Below, piece after piece: positions 32,214-42,300 of a stretch of 44,889 nucleotides of DNA. Under the pieces are notes generated by a model that saw only the letters and a list, made by a program, of their open reading frames with translations, made no database searches and was not told the origin of the DNA. The position numbers were made by a program, and so were the translations under genes. Each line of letters begins with the position of its first letter. Within the stretch, counting starts at the first letter, position 1. The stretch comes from Verrucomicrobiota bacterium (GTDB taxonomy: Bacteria > Verrucomicrobiota > Kiritimatiellia > JAHIZV01): positions 1 through 44,889 of the forward strand of contig JAHIZV010000115.1 of assembly GCA_018814445.1 (NCBI GenBank), read 5' to 3'.

Positions 32214-32612
32214 ATGAGTTCAGGTAGTATCAGTTTTACGTATGACCCATCCACGCGTATTCGCACCGCAATATACCAAGGTGTCATTGATGACGCGGAA
32301 CTGCTGGCCGCCTACAGGAAAGTCATAGCGGAGCCGGACTTTGATATATATGCGCAGGATCTGGCCGATCTGCGCGACGTTGAACAGCTCAACCTGTCAT
32401 CAAAAGGTCTTGGCCAGCTTGGCCTGCTCCTCTCAGGGGGCGGGGAGAAACCATCTCCCGACCAGCTTACAAAGCTGGCGATCGTGGGAACCCGGCCGGA
32501 CGTGTTCGGCATGGGGCGGATGTACGAAATGGCGACGGAATCATTCCTGCCCAAGGAAACAAAGGTCTTCCGGGAGATTGATGAAGCCAGAGCGTGGCTG
32601 GTGAGTAACTAG
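32214..32612 (+). CDS. SpoIIAA-like (STAS-fold) protein of unknown function
   Basis: A 132-residue soluble protein. It resembles the SpoIIAA-like family: a beta strand start FTYDPSTRIRTAIYQGVIDDAELLAAYR, then YAQDLADLRDVEQLNLSSKGLGQL, and IVGTRPDVFGMGRMYEMAT. The pattern of a strand, a helix and an aspartate-rich stretch matches proteins that score as SpoIIAA-like, but no phosphorylatable serine context is obvious. It stands alone between the MITE-like element and the convergent YgfK-like gene, so no functional context can be read. I would call it hypothetical with a likely STAS fold. Confidence 0.6.
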   Translation: MSSGSISFTYDPSTRIRTAIYQGVIDDAELLAAYRKVIAEPDFDIYAQDLADLRDVEQLNLSSKGLGQLGLLLSGGGEKPSPDQLTKLAIVGTRPDVFGMGRMYEMATESFLPKETKVFREIDEARAWLVSN

Positions 32613-32710
32613 GCCCGGGCACTCCTGTTTTCTCTCGATCGATCTCAATAGTCGCGGCGAAAAAGAACAGTCGGACCTGCTCTTCGTGGCAACATCCTCG
32701 CATTCCACAA

Positions 32711-35700
32711 TCAGGAGAGCTTTGGTTCGGCGACGACGGTCCCCCTCGCATCCTTACGAGATGCGAGAGGAAGTTGCGGGAGCGAGCCGATCAGCGCTTT
32801 CAGAAGGACGTACATGGTGGCGCAGGGCCTCAAAGAGAGTTCTCCTGCTCCGTTGACAGCTTCAATCTTCTCGATCCGGAAGCCTTCGGGGTCGACGGTC
32901 GCATTCAGGTGTGGCGAGCTGTACTCGATTTTCCCGTTCAGAGAAACCGAGTGCGTCTCTCCCGACCATCGCGCGTCGATACTGATATGCTCACCGTCTT
33001 TGAAGAGCATGAACGCGTTGTCGGTCTGTTCCTCAAACTCTTTCCGGTTCAGATAGAGGCGCGGTTTGTCGACATAGGGCCGTCCGGCTGTCGGGCAGAA
33101 TGTGACGCAGTTTCCGCATTCGTTACAGAAATCCGTCAGCACCGCGACCTGCAATCCCTGGTCTACCCGGAAGGTCGAACCTATCGATTGCTCAACCCCG
33201 TCCGTGCCCGGGGTCAGTTTGGGGAGCGCCGCCTCGAACGGCTCGCATCTGTATGTCACGATTGCAAGATTCGGACAGACGCTTACACAGATGCTGCACA
33301 TCCTGTCACAATCGACACAACGGGACGCTTCTGTTTTCGCGTCTTCGTCAGAGAGCGTCTCTACGACCTCGGCAAAGCCTTTGCGCTCAGCCAGCGGAAT
33401 ATGAGGCGTCTTCACCCGGAACTGCCGTTTTGCTCTGCGCCCGATCAGTTCGTTCACATCGACGTGCGGAATTCCGCGCGGCGAGGCCATGGGGATGCCT
33501 TCCCTTCGCATGATTTCGGCGGCGATTTTCTTGCCGTCGCCGACCGCCTTAACGATGGAGGAGGGGCCGTCATCGCAGACGTCTCCGCCCGCGTAGAGAT
33601 TGGCCACGGACGTTTCGTGGGTCACAGGATCGGCGACCATGTAGCCCTTTCTGTTCAGTTCGACGTCTTCGCCCTCAAGGAAATCCAGGATGGCGTTCTG
33701 GCTGATGGCAAGGATCAGGTTATCGAGTTCGATTTCCACCTCCTCGCCCGGCACTTCGACAGGCTTCTTGCGGCCGTCCTCGCCGCGTTCACCGAGCATC
33801 ATCTTCCTGCAGACAAGGGCCTTCAGTTTTCCTTTCTCGGCGACGATCCGCCCGGGCGAGACGAGTTCCGCGACCTCGATTCCCTCTTCAAGCAAGGCGT
33901 GTATTTCCTCTTTGTCCGCGGGCATCTGGTCGATGGTGCGCCGATAGATGACCATGACCTTGCTGTCGGCGATGCGCCATGCCGAACGCGCACAGTCCAT
34001 CGCGGTGTCGCCCGCCCCGATTACGCCGATGCGCTTGCCGAGAGAGACAGATTTTCCTTCTCGAACCTGCCGAAGATAGTAGAGGGCGTCCATGACGCCT
34101 TCCGCATCTTCATCTTCGACTCCGAGCGTCTTCCCCTGCTGAGCGCCGACCGCGACGACAATGTGTTTGAAGCCTTCCTTACGAAGATCGCTGACGAAGA
34201 AGTCTTCTCCGGCTTTGACGTTGTAGCGGATTCCAACACCGAGGTTCTCAAGTATCTCGACGTCGCGATCGATGACCTCCTGCGGGAGGCGGTATATAGG
34301 GATCAAGCCGGAGACCATGCCCCCGAGAAATCCGTGCGCTTCGAATATCGTCACGTCAAATCCGGCCCGCGCGAGCTCGTACGCTGTGCCCATACCTCCG
34401 GGTCCCCCGCCGATTATGCCGACTTTCACGCCGTTGGGCTCTGCTTTCTTCCGGTAGTGCGGTGCATTCTCTTTCGACATGATGTAACGCTTCATGTCGC
34501 GGATCGCCAGCGGTTCGTCGAAGTGCGTGCGCACGCAGGTGTTCTCGCAGAGGTGATCACAGACGCGCCCGAGTATCGAAGACAGTGCGTTGTCGCCTCG
34601 CGTAATTTCGATCGCGTCCTCAAAACGGCCTTCGCGCACCGCGCTCATGTACTGCGGGACCTTCTGATTGATAGGACACTCATCAGTGCAGGGCGCTTCG
34701 ATGCAGTCGAAGAGATCCAAAGTCCGTGCCGTCTTGCTTTTCCACGTGACGAAGCGGTCCTTGCGCAGCATGGCGGCTGTCAGCGTCCCGGCGGCATAGT
34801 CCGCGGCATTCGTGACGGCGGCTTTCTTCACATCACTTTCGCCCGCCTTTTTGCAGATAAACTCTGCCAGATTCGCCGTGGCCGCGTCCTGCATGGCCGT
34901 TTTCGTGTTCTCGACGTACTGGAGCATCCGCATGTAGCCGCCGGACTTAAGTATGTCCGAACAGACCGTGATAGTCTTCATGCCGCAACCGAGAAGACTG
35001 GCGACATTGAACGCATCAGCGCCCGCGGAGAACGACATCAGCAGGTCGCCGCTGAATTCCTTCGCGAGGGTCGCGGCCAGGTTTGCGGTCACCGCGTGAA
35101 GCGGGCGTCCCGACAAGTACATCATCTTCTCGTTCCCGTCGAAGACGTTGCGGACGTTTTCGACTTCGAGTGTATTCGTCAGCTTCACGCCGAAAGTCAG
35201 GCTCCTCTCCTTCGCCACGGAACGCAGATTGTTCAGCATGGGAATCGCATCTCCGTATTTCAAATCGTGCTCAAAGGCCACATCGGGAATAACGACGTCA
35301 TGATACCCCAGGTCAGTATTCAGAATGCCGCGGACCCGGTCCGGACCGAGAAGAGTCGGGTTGAGCTTCACGCTCGTATGCAGATTCCATTCCGTCATCA
35401 GGTACGCCGAGATCTTCTCGATCTCATCCGGCGGACATCCATGCATCGTGGACAGCGTGACGCTGTCGGAGAGCCGGGCAGGAATGTTGATGTCGCGGAC
35501 TTCCCGGCAGTATTTCTCGACGATGGCGAGATAGCGTTCGAGGTACTCAGAAGAGTCGAGCATGGTTTTCAGAAACCACTGCACGTTTGGTTTCAGAATG
35601 CCCGCAAGATCATAGCCCACACTCATGTTGAAACAGATGCCCGGAGCGTCGCCGGGGAATCCGAGTCTCCCGTGAAGAGTGTGAAGGAGAATCCATGCTC

Positions 35701-36076
35701 TCAAGTACTCGTCGAAAGATTCGTGGACCTTCAGTTCCTGTGACCACTCCACGTTGTAGCCTTCGTCCTCCATGTCGATGCACGGTTTGGAGACCTCAAG
35801 TTCGTCGAGGGTCTGCACCGTTTTCAGTTCCATGAAGCGCGCTCCGCAAAGCCACGCGACGATGATATTCTGCGCCATCTGGGAGTGCGGGCCGGCCGCG
35901 ACTCCGAAAGGTGTCTCAAGTCGGCATCCGTAGACTTCAGTGGTGAAAGGGTCCAAACTAGCAGGCAAAAACGCATGTTCGAGGGGAATTCCGAAGATGG
36001 AGTTCCTGGCCTCCAATTCGGTGAAAATCCAGGAACAGAGCTGTTCCATCGCGATGGGTTGGAACTTGTCAGACAT
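32711..36076 (-). CDS. ygfK: YgfK-like iron-sulfur flavoprotein (putative selenate reductase subunit)
   Basis: A 1121-residue oxidoreductase of the YgfK type. The N-terminal third is a dihydroorotate-dehydrogenase-like barrel (SIFGIPLEHAFLP, ETPFGVAAGPHSQMAQNI, FNMSVGYDL, STMHGCPPDEIEKI). A Fe-S linker CIEAPCTDECPINQKVP follows (near residue 480), then a glutamate-synthase-small-subunit-like NAD(P)/FAD module (GIIGGGPGGMGTAYELARAG, GAGDTAMDCARSAWR, YAGGDVCDDGPSSIVKAVGDG). Two 4Fe-4S motifs close the protein: CVDCDRMCSICVSVCP and CNECGNCVTFCP. ATG 36076 is supported by GGGAG upstream. E. coli ygfK sits among purine-catabolism genes, but here no xdh, ssnA or hyuA lies nearby, so the electron partner is unknown. 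Confidence 0.9.
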   Translation of the reverse strand: MSDKFQPIAMEQLCSWIFTELEARNSIFGIPLEHAFLPASLDPFTTEVYGCRLETPFGVAAGPHSQMAQNIIVAWLCGARFMELKTVQTLDELEVSKPCIDMEDEGYNVEWSQELKVHESFDEYLRAWILLHTLHGRLGFPGDAPGICFNMSVGYDLAGILKPNVQWFLKTMLDSSEYLERYLAIVEKYCREVRDINIPARLSDSVTLSTMHGCPPDEIEKISAYLMTEWNLHTSVKLNPTLLGPDRVRGILNTDLGYHDVVIPDVAFEHDLKYGDAIPMLNNLRSVAKERSLTFGVKLTNTLEVENVRNVFDGNEKMMYLSGRPLHAVTANLAATLAKEFSGDLLMSFSAGADAFNVASLLGCGMKTITVCSDILKSGGYMRMLQYVENTKTAMQDAATANLAEFICKKAGESDVKKAAVTNAADYAAGTLTAAMLRKDRFVTWKSKTARTLDLFDCIEAPCTDECPINQKVPQYMSAVREGRFEDAIEITRGDNALSSILGRVCDHLCENTCVRTHFDEPLAIRDMKRYIMSKENAPHYRKKAEPNGVKVGIIGGGPGGMGTAYELARAGFDVTIFEAHGFLGGMVSGLIPIYRLPQEVIDRDVEILENLGVGIRYNVKAGEDFFVSDLRKEGFKHIVVAVGAQQGKTLGVEDEDAEGVMDALYYLRQVREGKSVSLGKRIGVIGAGDTAMDCARSAWRIADSKVMVIYRRTIDQMPADKEEIHALLEEGIEVAELVSPGRIVAEKGKLKALVCRKMMLGERGEDGRKKPVEVPGEEVEIELDNLILAISQNAILDFLEGEDVELNRKGYMVADPVTHETSVANLYAGGDVCDDGPSSIVKAVGDGKKIAAEIMRREGIPMASPRGIPHVDVNELIGRRAKRQFRVKTPHIPLAERKGFAEVVETLSDEDAKTEASRCVDCDRMCSICVSVCPNLAIVTYRCEPFEAALPKLTPGTDGVEQSIGSTFRVDQGLQVAVLTDFCNECGNCVTFCPTAGRPYVDKPRLYLNRKEFEEQTDNAFMLFKDGEHISIDARWSGETHSVSLNGKIEYSSPHLNATVDPEGFRIEKIEAVNGAGELSLRPCATMYVLLKALIGSLPQLPLASRKDARGTVVAEPKLS

Positions 36077-36203
36077 GGTGCTTCTCCCGTTTGTGCTCTC
36101 CGAAGCTAGCACACAAGAACCTAGATGCAAAGACCTCAACGACTTACGCAAGGAGGGCGCATCAAAACGCTTGAACCCTCCGGAAAAATCATTTGTGAAG
36201 CTT

Positions 36204-36233
36204 TTGACGGATAATCAAAAAGCTGCGTATGTT
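36204..36233 (+). promoter_or_regulatory. Possible promoter of the secreted protein gene at 36303
   Basis: TTGACG (36204-36209) and TATGTT (36228-36233) are separated by 18 bp. A second AT-rich box, TTATATATGG, at about 36259-36268 could be a -10 for another start. This is in the 226-bp divergent gap between ygfK and the next gene; the remainder shows only a TGTGCT/AGCACA inverted repeat near 36096-36117. Confidence 0.35.
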
Positions 36234-36302
36234 AGCCGATTATTAGAATCTCATTTGTGTTATATATGGCCGTAAGGGATTTCAATTTCTCAGGTCTACA
36301 TT

Positions 36303-38249
36303 TTGAAACGGGGTGTCATAAAAGGGGCAGGATGGGGCGTTGTTCTATCGGTCGCGCTTCTGTCGGGTCAGGTTCGCGCGTGCGATCCTGAATTCAGCGG
36401 TCAGATTGATCTGGGGATTGCATCGGCTGATGCTCTTGTCGAACTGTCGGGTATGGCGGCCAGCCGCCGCAATCCGAACGTATACTGGGTTCATAACGAT
36501 TCGGGGCACGGCAACAAGATTTACGCTATTAACGACAGGGCGGAACTTCTGGCGACCTATACGCTCGACGGTTTCTGGGGGAGGGACTGGGAGGACATTG
36601 CGGTAGGTCCCGGCCCGGAAGATGGTGTCAACTATATCTACGTCGGCAACATCGGTGACAACGCGGCGGTCTACGACGAGAAGTTCATCGGGCGCATTCC
36701 GGAGCCGTATGTCGATGCGAATCAGAGCCCTGTTTCAGCCACGCTGTATGGAACGGACACGATAACGCTCCGGCTTCCCGATCAGCGGCGGGATACCGAA
36801 ACGCTGATGATCGATCCGTGGACGAAGGATCTCTATATTGTTTCCAAGCGTGAGAACAACAACCTGCTGTATCGTCTTCCTTACCCGCAATCGACATCGG
36901 AGACGATCACGGCGGAGCTTCTGGCCACGCTGGATGTCGGATGGATCGTCGGCGGAGACATCTCTCCGTCAGGCACCCAGATTCTTCTCAAGTACAGCAG
37001 TACAATGTGGTACTGGTGCCGCGAGCCGGGCCAGTCCGTAGCCGACGCGTTGACAGCTCCGCCGCAGACCGTTCCTTATGTGCAGGAACAGCAGGGCGAG
37101 TCAGTATGCTGGCGCGCCGATGAACAAGGTTATCTGACCATAAGTGAAGGATCGGACGAGCATCTGTTCTTCTATCAGCAACTCGTCGACTCCCCGCCTC
37201 CGCCGCCACCTCCGCCCGACGATACGGTGGACCCGGAAGTAGCCATTGATGCGCCCGTCGAGAACGGCGTGTATCAGCCGCCGACACCCATCATCACCGT
37301 TGTGGGAACGGCGACGGATAATGTGTCGGTCGAAATGGTGACCTATGCTTTGACGGGTGCGACCGGAGCCACCGGAATGTGCGAGACCGCAAGCACCTAC
37401 CTCGTGTCGAAAGGGGCCGTATGGAAGTTTCTTGATGACGGATCGAATCAGGGCGCGGGCTGGCGGAACATCTCCTTTGGCGATTCAGCCTGGCAGAGTG
37501 GACCGGCTCCGCTGGGCTACGGCGATGACGATGAAGCGACGGTCGTCGGCTATGGACCCGATCCGGACAACAGGTATATGACCACATACTTCCGCCGGTC
37601 ATTCACGATTTCATCCTCGGCGCCTTACACGGGGCCACTGGATCTGTACGTTGCGCGCGACGATGGAGTGGTGGTCTATCTCAATGGTACGGAGATATAC
37701 CGGAGCAATATGCCTTCGTCTCCTATTGACTACCTGACGCCTGCCCTGAGCACCGTGCAGGGCGCCGACGAAGAAGCCTTTAATCACGCGGTGATCGATG
37801 GAGGTCTTCTCGTCTCCGGAGAAAACGTGATCGCGGTCGAGCTTCATCAGGCCTATCCGGGCAGTCACGATCTGGGCTTTGATCTGGAGCTCTCATATGG
37901 AAGCGGAGGAACCACATGGTGCATCCCTGAGATCAATCTCAAGCCGGGAACCACCACGCTGAAAGTAACCGCTCGCGATCCTTCCGGCAACAAAGAAACC
38001 AAGGAGCTGGATATTGTTTACACCGAGGTCGATCCCGCGGACATCAGGATTCAGAAGATCCCCGGCGGCTTCAAGCTCACCTGGGTCAGTGAAGAGGGCG
38101 TCGAATACACCGTCATGCGAGCCACAGACCTTGGCGGATGCTTCTCTACACTCGTCGACAACTACCCCTCGGACGGCGTCATGACGACATTCGTCGACTA
38201 CAATCCTCCCCCCGCCAGCGCGTACTACAGAATCCTCGAAGAGGAGTAG
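36303..38249 (+). CDS. Large secreted multidomain protein with beta-propeller-like and CBM-like regions
   Basis: A 648-residue exported protein from a TTG start; the N-terminus (GAGWGVVLSVALLSGQVRAC) is a signal peptide. Residues about 25-300 look like a beta-propeller-type repeat region (WVHNDSGHGNKIYAINDRAELL, DWEDIAVGPGPEDG, TETLMIDPWTKDLYIVSKREN). A proline linker, SPPPPPPPPDD, lies near residue 300. It is followed by an Ig-like strand region, then a jelly-roll-like part (VWKFLDDGSNQGAGWRN, FGDSAWQSGPAPLGYGDD, VYLNGTEIYRSNMP) seen in secreted PVC-group proteins. A last fibronectin-like part ends IPGGFKLTWVSEEGVEYTVMRATDL. Function is unknown; extracellular adhesion or polymer binding is plausible. 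It stands upstream of another secreted cluster with a 310-bp gap. Confidence 0.75.
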   Translation: MKRGVIKGAGWGVVLSVALLSGQVRACDPEFSGQIDLGIASADALVELSGMAASRRNPNVYWVHNDSGHGNKIYAINDRAELLATYTLDGFWGRDWEDIAVGPGPEDGVNYIYVGNIGDNAAVYDEKFIGRIPEPYVDANQSPVSATLYGTDTITLRLPDQRRDTETLMIDPWTKDLYIVSKRENNNLLYRLPYPQSTSETITAELLATLDVGWIVGGDISPSGTQILLKYSSTMWYWCREPGQSVADALTAPPQTVPYVQEQQGESVCWRADEQGYLTISEGSDEHLFFYQQLVDSPPPPPPPPDDTVDPEVAIDAPVENGVYQPPTPIITVVGTATDNVSVEMVTYALTGATGATGMCETASTYLVSKGAVWKFLDDGSNQGAGWRNISFGDSAWQSGPAPLGYGDDDEATVVGYGPDPDNRYMTTYFRRSFTISSSAPYTGPLDLYVARDDGVVVYLNGTEIYRSNMPSSPIDYLTPALSTVQGADEEAFNHAVIDGGLLVSGENVIAVELHQAYPGSHDLGFDLELSYGSGGTTWCIPEINLKPGTTTLKVTARDPSGNKETKELDIVYTEVDPADIRIQKIPGGFKLTWVSEEGVEYTVMRATDLGGCFSTLVDNYPSDGVMTTFVDYNPPPASAYYRILEEE

Positions 38250-38517
38250 GAGCAACTCCAAACGCGCAACGATCGACTCGCAACGGCCAAGAAGCCATCA
38301 TTGCGAACTGACTACTTCGACATGGTCTCCGACTCTGGATGTGAAGTTCATCCTGCGGCTGTCGCGGGGCAATCCAGTCTGCATGAACGCCGGATCACTT
38401 CGCCGTCGACGTCAGAGAGTGCCGTTGGAGTAATGAGCTCGTGAGGACAGAGGCGGGGAACTCCCGACGCGCAGCGCTGAATGCATTTGGAAAGTCTTGC
38501 GTCTCGCCATGTGTGAT

Positions 38518-38546
38518 TTGACACTGCGCTGACATCAGTGTAACGA
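38518..38546 (+). promoter_or_regulatory. Possible promoter and operator of the secreted three-gene cluster
   Basis: A perfect TTGACA (38518-38523) is followed after 17 bp by TAACGA, a poor -10. The inverted repeat ACACTG (38521-38526)/CAGTGT (38536-38541) overlaps the -35 region. The rest of the 38250-38560 gap shows no gene I can support. The Shine-Dalgarno AGGAGG at 38558-38563 lies just downstream. Confidence 0.35.
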
Positions 38547-38567
38547 ATAAGCAATACAGGAGGTCGA

Positions 38568-38657
<90 letters not shown>

Positions 38658-38673
38658 CCGGCTGATCTTTTCT

Positions 38674-39345
38674 TTGCTTCTCATCTTCGCGATCGCGGAG
38701 ATATCCCTTGCCGACGACACCGTTCTCCGCTCTTCGGGCGTCGTCCGCATTGACGAGATTCGCTCTCTGAGTGATCTCGATCTGAGCGAGCGCCTCCCGG
38801 GGGTCGCGGCCAACAACCTGAAGACCAACGTATCCAGAAATTGGGGGCGCTGCACAGCCGTCGAGGGGCGGATTGTTGCGGAAGATGCTTTGAATGGCCC
38901 TCTTACGGCGCAATACACTCTGTTGGTCAACAGCGCGGAGCGCGGCAAGGTGGCGATAGAGGGGCAGATCACGCGCAGTCCGGGACTTGCCGCGCATGAA
39001 GAGTGGAATCCCCGATTGTTCATTCCCGAAGACGTCCACAAGGAGTTGGGAGTCTTCATACTCAATGCAATCCGAATCGAAGTGTCGCGCCATGAAGAAT
39101 CACTCAGCAGGACTGTGAAGTGGATTGGATCGGAAGGCCAATGGCCCGAGCGGACGCCGATGTTGACCAATCGCCTTATGTCCATTCTCGCAAGCGATTG
39201 GGCTGCGGTGAAAGAGTCTGAGAGTGGTGAACTCATCGATGAAACGAAGCCGGGATATGTCAAAGTGTCGCCCGACAAAGCGGCAGACTCTGTCCTGCTT
39301 CATGACATGGATCTGACTCCCTCGTCGGAAGGAGGTCAGCCATGA
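38674..39345 (+). CDS. Exported protein of unknown function at the head of the secreted cluster
   Basis: A protein of at least 223 residues with a signal-like N-terminus (LIFSLLLIFAIAEISLADD) and no family I recognise. The mature part has long hydrophilic strands (NWGRCTAVEGRIVAEDALNG; ITRSPGLAAHEEWNPRLFIP). The start is a problem: in this frame the only start codons after the stop at 38548 are CTG 38662 and TTG 38674, neither with a Shine-Dalgarno sequence, and the signal peptide continues upstream into the repeat. A well-placed ATG at 38568 is one frame off. Deleting one heptamer unit would join it in frame. The stop overlaps the next gene's start (ATGA, 39342-39345). Confidence 0.65.
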   Translation: MLLIFAIAEISLADDTVLRSSGVVRIDEIRSLSDLDLSERLPGVAANNLKTNVSRNWGRCTAVEGRIVAEDALNGPLTAQYTLLVNSAERGKVAIEGQITRSPGLAAHEEWNPRLFIPEDVHKELGVFILNAIRIEVSRHEESLSRTVKWIGSEGQWPERTPMLTNRLMSILASDWAAVKESESGELIDETKPGYVKVSPDKAADSVLLHDMDLTPSSEGGQP

Positions 39346-42300
39346 TCCGGTCCAGGTCCTGCCTGCTGTTCTTCGTCGCCTTTGCGCTCTGGATCGTCAG
39401 CCGTTCCTTCGGGGCCGCGCCGTTCGAAGAGAAACTCTATGGTTTCCCCGGGACCATTCCGGTTCCGGGAGACTATGACGGAGACGAAAAAGAAGATATG
39501 GCGATTTACTATCCGCCTACCGGATGGTGGCACATATTCAAGAGCGGCTCGGGGGAGTATTCCAAGCAGTTCGGCAGCGTGAACATGACGCCTGTGCCGG
39601 GAGACTATGATGGCGATGGCATCTGCGACATAGCCGTTTTTGATCCCGCTCCGGCAATATGGCATATCATTCATAGTGGCGATCAGTCTCAGGAGCACAC
39701 TCAGTATGGGACCAGCGACATGATGCCGGTGCCGGCTGACTATGACGGGGATGGCCGACACGATATCGGGGTCTATTATCCTCCCCTCGGACAGTGGTAC
39801 ATATTCAAGAGCACCGAGGGAGCGTATTACAAGCAGTTCGGCAACATCAATATGACGCCTGTACCCGCTGACTACGATGGAGACGGGAAAGCGGATCTTG
39901 CCGTCTACGATCGCACTACGTTCTTATGGCATTTCCTGAAAAGCACAGAGGGATACACGAATGTTCTATGGGGTTATCCCGGGCCTGTGCCCGTTTCCGA
40001 GGACTTCGACGGCGACGGGCTGTCCGACCTCGGCCTTTTCAATGCCTCATCTAGAGTATTCCATACATTCCAGAGTACTCGTGGTGCCTACGACATAACG
40101 TTTCCTGAAACAGGATATCCCTGTCCGGCTGATTTTGAGAACTCGGGAGAGAACCAGTTGGTGGTCTTCAAGGACGGCAGCGGCACTTGGTATATCGATA
40201 AGACGTTCATCGACTGGGATCTCGACGGATTGAAGAGAGACTGGGAAAATGCGCATGGTCTGAATGATTACGACAATGGGTTTGGCGATATCAATAATGG
40301 AGCGGAGGGCGATCCGGATGGCGACGGCTACAACAACGCCTATGAGCAGGCCGGCGGAAGCGATCCGCAGAATGCAGCATCCGTCCCATCTCCGTCATAT
40401 GTCCTCTACGCCGCGGCCGCGAGCTTCCAGGACGCGATCGATGCGGTGGATGAGTACGGGGTGATTCTTGCCATGCCGGGAACGTATATGGGTTCATGGA
40501 ATCGGAACACGACATTCAACGGCAAGAAGGTGATGATCCGGTCACAGGCTGGTCCGGAACAAACGATCATCAACCTGGAGAATGCGGGCCGCGGCTTTAT
40601 CTTCGATGACGAGGAGACAAGGCAATCCGTATTGCATGGTTTCACCATAAAGAACGGGCAGGCAGACAAGGGAGGCGGGATTTACTGTCTGAAGAGCAGC
40701 CCAACCATCGTGGACTGCGTCATAGAGGATTGCACGGCAACCGTATCGGGCGGTGGGATCTATCTGGAGGGATCAAGTCCCGCGATCAAGGACTGCACCA
40801 TACAGAGAAATCAGACGGGAACGGGCGAAGGCGGAGGTATCTGCGTGGTTCCCGTGGAGACTCGTATTTCGACTACGCCCCTCCTTTACACCTTGGAAGG
40901 CAGTTCTCCCCTGATAGAAGGTTGTGCGATACGCGCGAATACATCGGGTGGAGATGAGGGCGGCGGTCTGTTCATCAAACACGGTCTGTGGCAGGACTCC
41001 GTTATCGAATCGGAGACACCCTCTGAGCCGCAGGTTGTCCGGTGTGCCATCACGGAGAACATCGGTGATCAGGCCGTGTACAGTGGATCGCGCAGTCAGA
41101 CAACCCTGAAGAACTGTGCGGTCTACAAGAATGCCGGAAAGGGCGTCAGGAATTTCTATGGCAGGTTGACTGTGCGGAATTGCAGCGTGTCGGACAATGC
41201 GGGTCTTGATGGTGGTGCCGGAATAGCCAGCGTTCTCGACGACTCCATCTACTCGCTGGCGGACCTGACGTCTGTCGAAAATAGTGTTGTCTGGGACAAT
41301 GCGCCCGCGCAGGATCAGGTTATGTCCTACGTTGATGCAGGCGTATGCAGAGTCGACTACTCCGTCTACAATCCCGCTCACGAACCGTCGGCTCCCAACC
41401 ACTCCGTATTCGAAGCAACCTGCTCCACCGCCGATCCGAAACTGACCCGCACCGGACATCTTCGTTCCGTCTCGCCGGCAAAGGACGGAGCAGACGACAG
41501 CATCGCGCCCTCCGATGACCTTGACGGAGAGGTCCGTCCCGCCGGTGTTCACGCCGACATAGGTTGCGACGAGTTCATCGATACAGACGGCGACACGCTG
41601 GCGGACATATGGGAAGCAGAGAACGGCCTCAATCCCGCGGTCTACGACGATCCCCAGGCGAATCCGGACGGCGACGAACTGACGCATGAACAGGAATACA
41701 CGGCAGGCACAGATCCCTTCGTTTACCCCGGCGATTCCGATGATGATGGGCTCAGTGATGATGCCGAGGCCTACCACGGGTCGGATCCTTTGGATTGGGA
41801 CAGTGATGGCGACCTGTTCCCCGACGGATGGGAGGTCGACTATGACTTCGACCCAATGAGCACTTCCGACCCGAACCCCAGCGGAGATGCCGATGGTGAT
41901 TCGCTGAGCAATTTTGAAGAACTGAGACACGGCACGGACCCAACCGCTGTTGACAGCGATGGTGACGGCGTGCAGGACGGAGCGGAAGTAAGCAACGGAA
42001 GCGATCCAGCCGATGCAGATGATAACGGTGATCCGGATAACTGCCTCGTCCTCAACCTGGTTGTAGGCGACCCAAGCACCAGCAACTCGGAACGCTACTC
42101 GTTGGATGTAGGAGAGCACGTCAAACACGTTGCCAGCGAGTTCGGCGTTGTCACCCCCGCAACACCCTATGCCTTTGTCAAAGGGAAGGTCTACACATAC
42201 AGGGTTCGCTGGATAGCCTCGATTTGGGAGACGCCAGACTACGACTATCGGGCAACCATCGGAGGTCAACGGGACGGCGTCCCGCAAGCCGGAATCCTCA

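Noticed and set aside
32774-35743. A 989-codon open frame on the plus strand opposite ygfK
   Set aside because: It has no family motifs and lies exactly antisense to a strongly supported gene with matched domain signatures. Long antisense frames are common in GC-rich DNA with codon bias.
40773-42287. A 504-codon minus-strand frame opposite the giant secreted protein
   Set aside because: Low complexity valine/isoleucine/arginine composition with no motifs; a mirror of the repeat-rich plus-strand gene.
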